The translations under genes and the position numbers were made by a program. A stretch of DNA of 64,000 bases from Leifsonia sp052114085. GTDB taxonomy: Bacteria > Actinomycetota > Actinomycetes > Actinomycetales > Microbacteriaceae. The notes beneath the pieces are model-generated. The model worked only from the letters and a program-made list of their open reading frames with translations. It searched no databases and was not told the origin of the DNA. Below, in pieces: positions 25,579-33,044 of the stretch. Location: NCBI RefSeq assembly GCF_052114085.1, contig NZ_JBFREB010000001.1:2108001-2172000 (forward strand), read 5' to 3'. Within the stretch, counting starts at the first letter, position 1. Every line of letters starts with the position of its first letter.

Positions 25579-26018
25579 AACCGCGGCTGCTTGCTGAGGC
25601 GAACCGCGGCGGTGGAGTAGACCACGCCCGCGAGCATGATCGTCACCGTGATCGACTGGAGCAGCACCTGGAAGAACGGAGCGAAGGGCGTGACCGAGAC
25701 CCAGAGCCAGAGGATGGCGCCGATCAGCGTGATCACGTAGCTGAAGGTGCGGCGGGCGTAGAGCGCGTTGAGCGACACCACCGTGGCCGCGACGGTCACC
25801 TGGAAGAGCGGCAGGAAGGAGTCGGCGTTGCCGGTCCAGGTCGCGACGAGACTCCAGATTCCGATGACCACGGACACCAGCACCACGAGGGTGGCGAGGA
25901 GGTTGCCGAGGGCGCTCGGCAGGGTGGTGGCCAGGCTGCGGACGAGCGTTCCGTGCTCGTCGCTGCCGACGGCCTCGCGGTCCTGCTCGTTGGGCTGGGA
26001 GATGACGTGCGTGCTCAC
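25575..26018 (-). CDS. Four-helix membrane protein of unknown function
   Basis: I do not recognise a named family. The 147-residue protein has a polar N-terminus of about 30 residues and four hydrophobic helices (roughly 38-60, 66-86, 89-108 and 112-134). GTG 26018 has AGGA eight bases upstream. Its TGA overlaps the proposed CTG start of the MFS exporter, so the two genes form an operon and may act together. A -10 element is not obvious. The divergent PAP2/kinase gene starts 58 bases away. Confidence 0.7.
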   Translation of the reverse strand: MSTHVISQPNEQDREAVGSDEHGTLVRSLATTLPSALGNLLATLVVLVSVVIGIWSLVATWTGNADSFLPLFQVTVAATVVSLNALYARRTFSYVITLIGAILWLWVSVTPFAPFFQVLLQSITVTIMLAGVVYSTAAVRLSKQPRF

Positions 26019-26076
26019 GACGTCGATCCTACCGCCCGCTGGGATGCTCCGCAGGCGTCGGCGTAGATTGGCGGAC

Positions 26077-27630
26077 ATGGCCTCGCCCCGTCGCAGCGCG
26101 CGCTCGCGCATCCCCCTCCCCGCCCGCATCAAACGGGCGGATGCCCGCGTCGCGTCGCGCATCAACGCACGGACGACGGGTGCGGTTTCGGACGGCTTCT
26201 GGCGCGGTCTGACGCTCGCGGCCAACCACGGCAAGCTGTGGTTCGCCGCGGCCGCGGTGCTGCTGGCGCTGGGGCGCCCGCGAGCTGCGGCCCGCGGGCT
26301 CGCCTCACTGGGGCTCGCCAGCCTGGTCGCCAATCTCGTCGGCAAGCGGCTGGTCGGCGGCGACCGCCCGGCTCTCACATCCATCCCGATCGCCCGACGC
26401 CTCGAGCGCTCCCCCACGTCGCCGTCGTTCCCCTCCGGTCACACGGCGAGCGCCGCGGCGTTCGCCACCGGCGTCGCCCTGGAGTGGCCGGCGGCGGGCG
26501 CAGCCTTGGCGCCGCTCGCCGCCGGGGTGGGCTACTCCCGACTGCACACCGGCGCGCACTGGTTGTCCGATGTCGCCGGGGGCGCGGCCATCGGTGCCGG
26601 CGCCGCGCTGGCGCTCAAGGCGGTCACGCCCGCGGTGAAGCCGATCGTGCGCCGCGATCCTCCGACCGCTCGCATGCTCGACCTTCCGGCCACGGGGACG
26701 GGCGAGGGAGTGTTCATCGTGGTCAACCCCGGTTCGGGACGCGGGCTCGGGCGGCCGGAACCCGGACCGCTGCTCCGCGAGCGCCTGCCGCAGGCGCGCA
26801 TCCACGAGCTCGCCGAGGGTGATCACGTCGGCGAGGTGATCGCGGGCCAGCTCGACGGGGACGCACCACCTCGCGTGCTGGGGGTGTACGGCGGCGACGG
26901 AACGGTCGCAGCGGTGGCGCAGCAGGCACGGAAGGCGGGTCTGCCGCTCCTGGTCTTTCCGGGCGGCACGTTCAACCACTTCGCGAAGGCCGCTCTGCTC
27001 GACACCGTCGATGCGACCCTCGACGCCCTGGCGGCCGGGAGCGGGCGCGAGGTGGACGTGGCCGATCTGGCGTTCGCCGACGGCACGGAGTTCACGGTGC
27101 TCAACACCGCCTCCGTCGGGCTCTACCCGGCGTTCGTCGAAGAGCGCGAGAGGCACGAGAAGCGACTGGGAAAGCCGATCGCTGCTCTGATCGCGGCGAT
27201 CCGTGTCGTCCGCCGCGGAAACCCGCTTCGAGTGGAGATCGACGGCACGAGGCGCGAGGTCTGGTCGGTGTTCGTCGGCGTCGACCGGTATTACCCGGTC
27301 GCGGTGGCGCCGATCGAGCGCCGGCGGCTCGACGACCACCTGCTGGATGTGCGCATCCTGTTCGCCGGGGGCCGCCCCCGGACACGCGGCGCAGTCGCGC
27401 TGGCCTTCGGCGGGCGGACGGATGCGCTCGTCGCGCGGCTGCCGTTCCTTCAGGGGCCGCCAGCCCTCGAAGCGCGGACGGTCGAGGACATCACGATCAC
27501 GGCCGTCGGCCACGACGATCCCGGCTTCGCCCACGACGGCGAGGCGTCGACGGAGACGCCCGGCGAGCCGAAGACGCTCACCTTACGCGTGCGCCCTGCC
27601 AGCCTGCGCGTCTACTCGCCGCGCGCCTGA
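26077..27630 (+). CDS. PAP2 phosphatase - diacylglycerol kinase fusion
   Basis: A 517-residue fusion. Residues 75-190 are a PAP2 lipid phosphatase with all three motifs: GKRLVGGDRP, SPSFPSGHTAS and SRLHTGAHWLSD. Residues 210-510 are a DAGK-type lipid kinase: FIVVNPGSGRG, GVYGGDGTVAAVA and LVFPGGTFNHFAK. The two halves could dephosphorylate and phosphorylate related lipids, for example undecaprenyl or diacylglycerol species; the substrate is not shown by the sequence. Helices in the PAP2 part anchor it in the membrane. TAGATT at 26064-26069 is seven bases before the ATG, the leaderless pattern. Similar fusions are known in actinobacteria. Confidence 0.88.
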   Translation: MASPRRSARSRIPLPARIKRADARVASRINARTTGAVSDGFWRGLTLAANHGKLWFAAAAVLLALGRPRAAARGLASLGLASLVANLVGKRLVGGDRPALTSIPIARRLERSPTSPSFPSGHTASAAAFATGVALEWPAAGAALAPLAAGVGYSRLHTGAHWLSDVAGGAAIGAGAALALKAVTPAVKPIVRRDPPTARMLDLPATGTGEGVFIVVNPGSGRGLGRPEPGPLLRERLPQARIHELAEGDHVGEVIAGQLDGDAPPRVLGVYGGDGTVAAVAQQARKAGLPLLVFPGGTFNHFAKAALLDTVDATLDALAAGSGREVDVADLAFADGTEFTVLNTASVGLYPAFVEERERHEKRLGKPIAALIAAIRVVRRGNPLRVEIDGTRREVWSVFVGVDRYYPVAVAPIERRRLDDHLLDVRILFAGGRPRTRGAVALAFGGRTDALVARLPFLQGPPALEARTVEDITITAVGHDDPGFAHDGEASTETPGEPKTLTLRVRPASLRVYSPRA

Positions 27631-27656
27631 CCCACGCCGCCTGATCGGGGCGGGGG

Positions 27657-28817
27657 TCAGCCGCGGGCGGGCAGCGGGACGGGCGCGGCGGGGCCGACGT
27701 AGCGGGCGGAGGGACGGACGATCTTCCCTTCGGCCGCCTGCTCCAGGATGTGCGCCGTCCAGCCGACGACGCGAGCGGCCGCGAAGGTGGGCGTGAACAT
27801 CGACCGGGGGATGCCGCACTGCTCCATGACCACGCCGGCGAAGAACTCCACGTTGGTGTGCAGCTCGCGGCCCGGTTTCAGCTGTGCCAGAAGCTCGGGG
27901 ACCCTCCGCTCCACCTCCAGCGCGAATTCGACCCGAGGGCCACCGAACGCCGCCGCATACTCCCGGAGCATCCGCGATCGCGGGTCTTCCGTCCGATACA
28001 CCGCATGCCCGAAGCCCATGACACGGCCGCCATCCGCGACCGTGCCGCGCACCCACTCGTCGATGCGGTCGGGCGTGCCGATCTCATCCAAGGCGTCGAG
28101 CGCACGGCTGGGCGCACCGCCATGCAGCGGCCCCGCCAGCGCGCCGAGCGCTCCCCCGACCGCGGAGGCCAGGTCGGCCCCGGTGGACGCGATGACCCGC
28201 GCGGTGAACGTCGAGGCGTTGAAGCCGTGGTCGATCGCGGCCGTCATGTAGGCGCTGAGGGCGCGCTCCTCCTGCGCGGTCGGCTCGCGGCCGGTCACCT
28301 GGAACAGGTAGGCGGCGACGTGTCCGAGCTCGTCGCGCGGCTGCACGGGCTCGCGGCCCTCGGACAGTGCGTGCAGGTGGGCGAGCAGCACGGGCGTGAC
28401 CGCGGCCACGCGGATCGCGTCGGCCGTGCGCGCGTCGCCGTCCTCGTCGTACAGCGGCCGGGAACCGTCGGAGGCGGCCACCGCGGCGAGCGCCATGCGC
28501 AGGCCGGCCAACGGGTCCGCCCCCGCAGTGAGCCGGGCGATCGCCGGGAGCAGTTCACGGACCGGGTCCGGGATGCTGCGACCGCCGACGATGCGGGCCT
28601 GGAAGGCAGCCAGCTCATCGGCCGAGGGCAGGGTCCCGAAGAGCAGCAGGTGCCACGCCTCCTCGAAGGTCCGTTCGCGGGCGAGGTCGACCGCCGAGTA
28701 CTGCCGGTAGTGGTAAAAACCCTCGTGCCCGCGCACGTCGCCCAGCTCCGTCCGCGCCGCAACGACGTTCGTCAGGCCGCGCGGGACGTCGATGAGGGTG
28801 TCATCCATCCTGTCCAT
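27657..28817 (-). CDS. Citrate synthase family protein (CitA/PrpC-like)
   Basis: A 386-residue citrate synthase. Catalytic positions are seen as His232 in GPLHGGA, His271 in MGFGHAVY and an acidic residue at 324 in TNVEFFAG (Glu where many enzymes have Asp). It condenses oxaloacetate with an acyl-CoA; citrate or methylcitrate synthase cannot be told apart here. Start ATG 28817 is chosen; an in-frame ATG at 28808 is also possible. It is divergent from an HTH-citrate-synthase gene with 51 bases between starts. This paired arrangement is known in Streptomyces (SCO5831/SCO5832, from memory). Confidence 0.88.
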   Translation of the reverse strand: MDRMDDTLIDVPRGLTNVVAARTELGDVRGHEGFYHYRQYSAVDLARERTFEEAWHLLLFGTLPSADELAAFQARIVGGRSIPDPVRELLPAIARLTAGADPLAGLRMALAAVAASDGSRPLYDEDGDARTADAIRVAAVTPVLLAHLHALSEGREPVQPRDELGHVAAYLFQVTGREPTAQEERALSAYMTAAIDHGFNASTFTARVIASTGADLASAVGGALGALAGPLHGGAPSRALDALDEIGTPDRIDEWVRGTVADGGRVMGFGHAVYRTEDPRSRMLREYAAAFGGPRVEFALEVERRVPELLAQLKPGRELHTNVEFFAGVVMEQCGIPRSMFTPTFAAARVVGWTAHILEQAAEGKIVRPSARYVGPAAPVPLPARG

Positions 28818-28853
28818 ACCGGTAGTGTGAACTGGATACAAGACATCGTCAAC

Positions 28854-28868
28854 GTTGATCGGATCAAC
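28854..28868. promoter_or_regulatory. Perfect 15-bp palindrome abutting a start codon
   Basis: GTTGATC-G-GATCAAC ends at the base before ATG 28869, within the 51-base gap between two divergent citrate synthase genes. It is a good candidate operator for the HTH domain of the adjacent protein, where bound protein would block its own transcription or start. Confidence 0.6.
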
Positions 28869-30095
28869 ATGGATGCGCTCCCCCGCCTCACCGCCGAGCA
28901 GACGGCCGACCGGCTCGGCGTCAAGCTGGAGACCCTCTACGCCTATGTCGCCCGCGGCCGTCTCAGCCGCCAGCGGACGGCGGACGGGTCGAGCTTCGAC
29001 CCCCTCGAGATCGAACGTTTCGCGGCGACACGCCGCCGCCGTCCCGCGCACGATTCGGGACACTCGGAGGGGCGCCCGCTCATGGTGATCGAGACGCGGT
29101 TCGCGCTGATCGAAGACGGCGAACTGTCCTATCGCGGCCGACCCGTCGACGAACTGATCGGGGAACCGTTCGAGACGGTCGCCCACTGGGCCCTCACAGG
29201 CGAGTGGGACGCCTCGGCGCGATTCGATCCGGGGGCGGGGCTCGAGTCTGCGCGCATCGCCGCGGCCGCCCTCCCTGCCGCGGCCGGTGACCGGGATCGT
29301 CAACTGGTCGCCGCGACCGCCCTCGCCGCAGCCGACCCGTTGCGCGCATCCCTCGACCCCGCGGTTGTCGCGTCGGCGGCGGAACGGCTGGTCGCCGGGA
29401 TGGTGGAAGTCCTGCCGACGAGCGCATCGCGCGACGGCTCCGACGGCTCCGCCGGCTCGCTGGCGCGGCGCCTTCTCGAGAGGTTGCGGCCCACGGGCAG
29501 CGAGGACACCGTCGCCGCCGACACCGCCCTCCTCAACGCAGCACTCGTCCTGCTGCTCGACCACGACATGGCCGTGTCGACGCTGGCGGCACGCGCTGCA
29601 GCCTCCGCCCGGGCAACGCCCTACGGCGTCGTGATCTCCGGCCTGGGAGCTCTGGACTCGTCGCTGCACGGCAATGCGAGCCGCGCCGCGCACCGTCTGC
29701 TGGAGCGCGTCGCCGACGGCACCGACCCTGCGCGCGCGATCGCCGATGCGGTGGTCACCACGCACGGGCCGGTGCCGGGCTTCGGTCAGCCCCTCTACCC
29801 CGAAGGCGACCCGCGGGCGCGTCTCCTGCTCGGGATGCTGTCCGCCGAGCCGCGACACGAACGGGCGACCGCAGCCGTGGACGCCGTGGCACAGGTGATT
29901 CGCGACCGCACGGGCGCGCATCCCAACGTCGACCTCGCGCTGGGCGCCCTCACCCTGGCGCTGGGGATGCGCGACGACGCGGGCGAGGTGGTCTTCGCGA
30001 CCGCTCGCACCGTCGGCTGGATGGTGCACGCCCTGGACGAGTACGCGCAGCCGCCGCTGCGGCTCCGGCCGGTCGGCCGCTACGTCGGCCCCTGA
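28869..30095 (+). CDS. HTH domain - citrate synthase-like fusion
   Basis: A 408-residue protein. Residues 5-55 form a MerR/excisionase-like helix-turn-helix (LTAEQTADRLGVKLETLYAY, VARGRLSRQ). The rest is a citrate-synthase fold: LIEDGELSYRGRPVDELI, the DHDM helix with His232, LHG with His267 and NVD with Asp355. The second catalytic histidine is replaced: GFGQPLY has Gln307 where active enzymes, including the divergent neighbour, have GFGH. This suggests altered or lost catalysis and perhaps a ligand-sensing role that controls the divergent gene. That is inference. ATG 28869 is the first start before the HTH. Confidence 0.8.
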   Translation: MDALPRLTAEQTADRLGVKLETLYAYVARGRLSRQRTADGSSFDPLEIERFAATRRRRPAHDSGHSEGRPLMVIETRFALIEDGELSYRGRPVDELIGEPFETVAHWALTGEWDASARFDPGAGLESARIAAAALPAAAGDRDRQLVAATALAAADPLRASLDPAVVASAAERLVAGMVEVLPTSASRDGSDGSAGSLARRLLERLRPTGSEDTVAADTALLNAALVLLLDHDMAVSTLAARAAASARATPYGVVISGLGALDSSLHGNASRAAHRLLERVADGTDPARAIADAVVTTHGPVPGFGQPLYPEGDPRARLLLGMLSAEPRHERATAAVDAVAQVIRDRTGAHPNVDLALGALTLALGMRDDAGEVVFATARTVGWMVHALDEYAQPPLRLRPVGRYVGP

Positions 30096-30144
30096 CGCCG
30101 GCCGCATCGCCGCCCGCACCGACTGGTCGTTCGCGGCCGTGCGA

Positions 30145-30804
30145 CTAGCGCCGCAGAGCCTTGCGCGCCAGCCAGTTGCCGAGGAATTGCGCGGCCTGCA
30201 CCAGCACCACGATCGTGATCACCGCGATCCAGGTGACGGCCCAGTTGTAACGCTGGTAGCCGTACGAGATCGCGAAGTCACCGAGACCGCCGCCGCCGAT
30301 ACTGCCCGCGATCGCCGAGAGATCCACGATCGCCACGAAGATGAACGTGTAGCCCAGGATGAGCGGGCCGAGCGCCTCCGGGATGAGCAGTGTCGTGATG
30401 ATCCGCCACGGGCTCGACCCCATCGCCCGCGCCGCCTCGATGACGCCCGGTTCGATGGTGACGAGGTTCTGCTCCACGATCCGTGAGATGCCGAACGTCG
30501 CGGCGATCGTCATCGGGAAGATGGCCGCCGGCGTGCCGAGGAACGTGCCAAGCACCAGCTGCGTGAGCGGTGCGATCGCCGTCATGAAGATGATGAAAGG
30601 GATGGGCCGGATGAAGTTCACGACCACGTTCAGCACGGTGAAGAGCGTGCGGTTCTCGAGCAGCCCGCCCCGCCGCGTCGTGTAGAGCAGCACGCCCAGC
30701 GCGAGCCCGAGCACGCCTCCGAGCACGAGGGTGGCGACGACCATCCAGAGCGTCTGGCCGATGGACTCCACGTAGACCGGCCACAGCGTCGACCAGTCGG
30801 TCAT
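30145..30804 (-). CDS. metI: Methionine ABC transporter permease
   Basis: A 219-residue permease with five hydrophobic helices and the EAA-like loop ARAMGSSPWRIITTLLIPEA, followed by IVDLSAIAGSIGGGGLGDFA, the MetI signature. It forms the membrane channel of the D/L-methionine importer with MetN and MetQ. ATG 30804 overlaps the original stop of metN (ATGA). Because metN now has a premature TGA 290 bases upstream, coupled translation of metI may be reduced; no independent ribosome-binding site is clear. It ends 49 bases from the convergent HTH-citrate synthase. Confidence 0.92.
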   Translation of the reverse strand: MTDWSTLWPVYVESIGQTLWMVVATLVLGGVLGLALGVLLYTTRRGGLLENRTLFTVLNVVVNFIRPIPFIIFMTAIAPLTQLVLGTFLGTPAAIFPMTIAATFGISRIVEQNLVTIEPGVIEAARAMGSSPWRIITTLLIPEALGPLILGYTFIFVAIVDLSAIAGSIGGGGLGDFAISYGYQRYNWAVTWIAVITIVVLVQAAQFLGNWLARKALRR

Positions 30805-31091
30805 GCGGCCACCTCCTCGACCTCGGTGACCGTTCGCAGTTCGGCGACGAGCGCATCCACGTCGGCAGGCTCACCCAGCAGCTCCAATGTCAGACTGCCG
30901 AACGAGCGGCCCTGCAACGCGGAGATGCCGCCGTAGACGATCTCGAAGCGGACGTTGTGTCGACCGACCGCGTCCGACAGAACCGATCCGAGCCGCCCGT
31001 CGTCGTGGATGCGCGCCGAGACGATCCGCCCCGCGTGCTTGCCGCGGAGCCGCTCGATGTCCGCCTCCCCCGGCTGGTTGCGCAGGACCGT
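30801..31091 (-). pseudogene. metN: Detached NIL regulatory domain of metN
   Basis: Directly downstream of the TGA at 31094-31092 the metN frame stays open for 96 codons to TGA 30801. It encodes TVLRNQPGEADIERLRGKHA and later RFEIVYGGISALQGRSFGSL, TLELLGEP: a complete, well-preserved NIL domain. There is no ATG or GTG early in this part to restart translation, so it is probably untranslated or reached only by readthrough. In MetN the NIL (C2) domain binds methionine and inhibits transport when the cell has enough. Confidence 0.75.
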
Positions 31092-31844
31092 TCACACGAA
31101 GCGCTGCGCGGTCGACGTCTGTGGGGCGGAGAACACCTCGAAGATGCTTCCCGACTCGATCACGCGGCCGGCATCCAGCACCGCGACGCGGTCGGCGATC
31201 GACCGGACGACCTCCATCTCGTGCGTGATGACGACGATGGTGACGCCGAGCTCCTGGTTGACCCGCTTCAGCAGCGCGAGCACGTCGGAGGTGGTCTCCG
31301 GGTCGAGCGCGCTGGTCGCCTCGTCGGCCAGGAGGATGTCCGGGTTCGTCGCCAGAGCCCGGGCGATTCCGACGCGTTGCTTCTGCCCACCGGACAGCTG
31401 GTCGGGGTAGCTCCACGCCTTCTCCGTGAGCCCGACGAAGGCGAGCAGCTCCGCGACGCGGGCCTTGCGCTTGTCGGCCGGCCAGCCCGCCACCTTCAGC
31501 GGGTAGGCGATGTTTCCGAACACGGTGCGGGAGCGGAACAGGTTGAACTGCTGGAAGATCATGCCGATCCCCGCGCGGATGCCCCGCAGCTCGCGCTCTT
31601 TCAGGGTGGTCAGGTCGCGCCCGTTCACGATTACCGACCCGGAGCTGGGATGCTCGAGCGCGTTGATGAGCCGCACGAGAGTGCTTTTTCCGGCGCCGGA
31701 GTAGCCGATGATGCCGAAGATCTCGCCGCGCCCGATCGCGAGGTCCAGCCGGTCGACGGCCGGAACCGCGGCGTCACCGGAGCCGAAGCTCTTGGTGACG
31801 CCGCGGAACTCGATGATCGGAGCCGCGCTGTCGCGTTCAGGCAC
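31092..31844 (-). CDS. metN: Methionine ABC transporter ATPase, truncated by in-frame TGA
   Basis: A 250-residue ATPase domain with Walker A GYSGAGKSTL, signature LSGGQKQRVGIARAL, Walker B ILLADEATSALDPET and H-loop THEME. The normal protein is about 340 residues with a C-terminal NIL domain. Here codon 251 is TGA after AQRFV; relatives usually have arginine there (AQRFVR-T), so CGA to TGA is the likely change. The ATPase part alone could still drive transport but would lack methionine feedback. GTG 31844 overlaps the metQ stop by one base (TAGTG). A sequencing error cannot be excluded from one sequence. Confidence 0.85.
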   Translation of the reverse strand: MPERDSAAPIIEFRGVTKSFGSGDAAVPAVDRLDLAIGRGEIFGIIGYSGAGKSTLVRLINALEHPSSGSVIVNGRDLTTLKERELRGIRAGIGMIFQQFNLFRSRTVFGNIAYPLKVAGWPADKRKARVAELLAFVGLTEKAWSYPDQLSGGQKQRVGIARALATNPDILLADEATSALDPETTSDVLALLKRVNQELGVTIVVITHEMEVVRSIADRVAVLDAGRVIESGSIFEVFSAPQTSTAQRFV

Positions 31845-32791
31845 TACTGAGCCGCCTGGATGGTCTTCTTCAGGCCGTCGAGGATGCCGATCAGGTCCGA
31901 CTCGCTGCGGTCCACGATCACCGCGGTGTTCTTCGACTCCGCGAGTACCGCGTCCGTCACGGCCTTGGTGTGGTACAGCTTGGCGATCTTCAGGTAGGTC
32001 TTGTTGTCCTTGTCCTTCTCCCGGGCGACGAACGCGTTGATGTACGGTTCGGCGGTCTCCGACTTCGGGTCGTCCTGGAACAGAGCCGACTTCGGGTCGA
32101 TGCCCGCGGTGAGCGCGTAGTTGTTGTTGACGATCGCGCCGTCGGCCGAGCTCAGCGCCGGCGCGGTCTGCGCGGCATCCACCGGGATGACCGTGACCTT
32201 CGACGCGGACGCGTCGATGTCCGCCGGGGTCGCCAGGGTGCTGCCGCCGCTCTTCAGCTTGAGGAGGCCCGCCTTCTGCAGCACGAGCAGCGCGCGTGCC
32301 TGGTTGGTCGGGTCGTTCGGGATGGCGATCTTTCCGCCCTGGGGGATGTCATCGATGTTCGTGTACTTCGTCGAGTACAGCGGCAGTGGGACGACGAGGG
32401 TCGATCCGATCGGCACCAGGTTCTGCTTGGCCTGCACGTCGTAGTTGGCCAGGAACTGCAGGTGCTGGAACAGGTTCAGGTCCAGCTGGCCGTCGGCGAG
32501 GGCCGGGTTTGCCTGCGTGTAGTCGCGGAAGTTGACCGTCTGGATGTCGATGCCCTCCTTCGCGGCCGCTTTCTTCAGCACCGCCCAGTACGGAGAGGAT
32601 GCCTCGGTGGTGCCGATCTTCACGGTGACGGTCTTGGCCGACGCGGAGCCCGATCCCGTCAGGTTCACCACGACGAGCACGACGGCGACGATGACCGCCA
32701 CGACGGCGATGCCGATGCCGACGAACAGGCCGGTTCGGGAACGCTTCGGCTTCTCCGGAAGGACGGGGGCGGGAGGGGTGGCATCGGACAT
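31844..32791 (-). CDS. metQ: Methionine-binding protein, membrane-anchored
   Basis: A 315-residue NlpA/MetQ solute-binding protein. The binding domain starts VKIGTTEASSPYWAVLKKAA near residue 58 and includes LNLFQHLQFL and KIAIPNDPTNQARALLVLQK. The N-terminus is a cytoplasmic basic-proline segment (residues 1-22) and a single 24-residue hydrophobic helix, with no lipobox cysteine; the usual MetQ is a lipoprotein. So it appears tethered by a transmembrane helix. It starts the metQ-metN-metI operon. Its leader is about 130 bases from a TTACGC/TAAGGG promoter (32932-32960) and holds no motif I can assign. Confidence 0.9.
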   Translation of the reverse strand: MSDATPPAPVLPEKPKRSRTGLFVGIGIAVVAVIVAVVLVVVNLTGSGSASAKTVTVKIGTTEASSPYWAVLKKAAAKEGIDIQTVNFRDYTQANPALADGQLDLNLFQHLQFLANYDVQAKQNLVPIGSTLVVPLPLYSTKYTNIDDIPQGGKIAIPNDPTNQARALLVLQKAGLLKLKSGGSTLATPADIDASASKVTVIPVDAAQTAPALSSADGAIVNNNYALTAGIDPKSALFQDDPKSETAEPYINAFVAREKDKDNKTYLKIAKLYHTKAVTDAVLAESKNTAVIVDRSESDLIGILDGLKKTIQAAQ

Positions 32792-32931
32792 GGCTGTGCC
32801 TCTCTTGTGAAGGGGTGGGGGTGTTGCCGGCGACGGTTGGCGGCAGTTCGAGCCTCCCGTGCCGCGCTTCGGCGGTCAAAACGTCTTGCGAAATGTGACG
32901 GTGGGACCGACCCCTCGCGTTCATCCGGGCA

Positions 32932-32963
32932 CCCTTACGGTCGCCGGTGCCCACGCGTAAGGT
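32932..32963. promoter_or_regulatory. Overlapping divergent promoters (metQ and glycine-rich operon)
   Basis: Plus strand: TTACGG (32935-32940), 17-base spacer, TAAGGT (32958-32963). Minus strand: TTACGC (32960-32955), 17-base spacer, TAAGGG (32937-32932). The -35 of one is nearly the -10 of the other, forming an inverted repeat. Transcription of the two operons would therefore compete for the same polymerase site. Confidence 0.55.
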
Positions 32964-32976
32964 GAGTCGCGTCAGC

Positions 32977-33024
32977 ATGCCCACGAACCAACTGGGTGCC
33001 CACGAACGAACTGGGTGCCCATGA
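32977..33024 (+). CDS. Leader micro-ORF 1 (15 codons)
   Basis: ATG 32977 opens a 15-residue frame, MPTNQLGAHERTGCP, ending at TGA 33022-33024. It starts about 13 bases after the plus-strand -10 box. Its stop overlaps ATG 33021 of a second micro-ORF (ATGA). Its coding value is uncertain; it could be a translated leader that couples ribosome flow to the operon. Confidence 0.4.
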   Translation: MPTNQLGAHERTGCP

Positions 33025-33033
33025 ACGAACGGG
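32978..33033 (+). repeat. 19-bp tandem repeat in the operon leader
   Basis: TGCCCACGAACCAACTGGG (32978-32996) and TGCCCACGAACGAACTGGG (32997-33015) differ at one base; a third, 18-base copy follows (33016-33033). As 19 is not a multiple of three, each copy shifts frame, which creates the two overlapping micro-ORFs. Confidence 0.85.
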
Positions 33034-33044
33034 AGACCGGATGA
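33021..33044 (+). CDS. Leader micro-ORF 2 (7 codons)
   Basis: ATG 33021 opens MNERETG and stops at TGA 33042-33044, which overlaps ATG 33041 of the glycine-rich gene (ATGA). The GGGAG inside it (33031-33035) serves as ribosome-binding site for that gene. Two successive ATGA overlaps lead into the main ORF; whether it is translated is unknown. Confidence 0.4.
   Translation: MNERETG

Noticed and set aside
31092..31094. TGA in metN as selenocysteine codon
   Set aside because: Arg is expected here, not Cys/Sec, and no selenocysteine insertion element or machinery is seen.
32792..32930. SAM-IV riboswitch before metQ
   Set aside because: Only a GCCGGCAAC-like piece matches from memory; the paired elements of SAM-IV are not found.
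32978..33033. Possible CRISPR or phage attachment repeat
   Set aside because: 19-base units are contiguous, only three, with no spacers, integrase or cas genes near.
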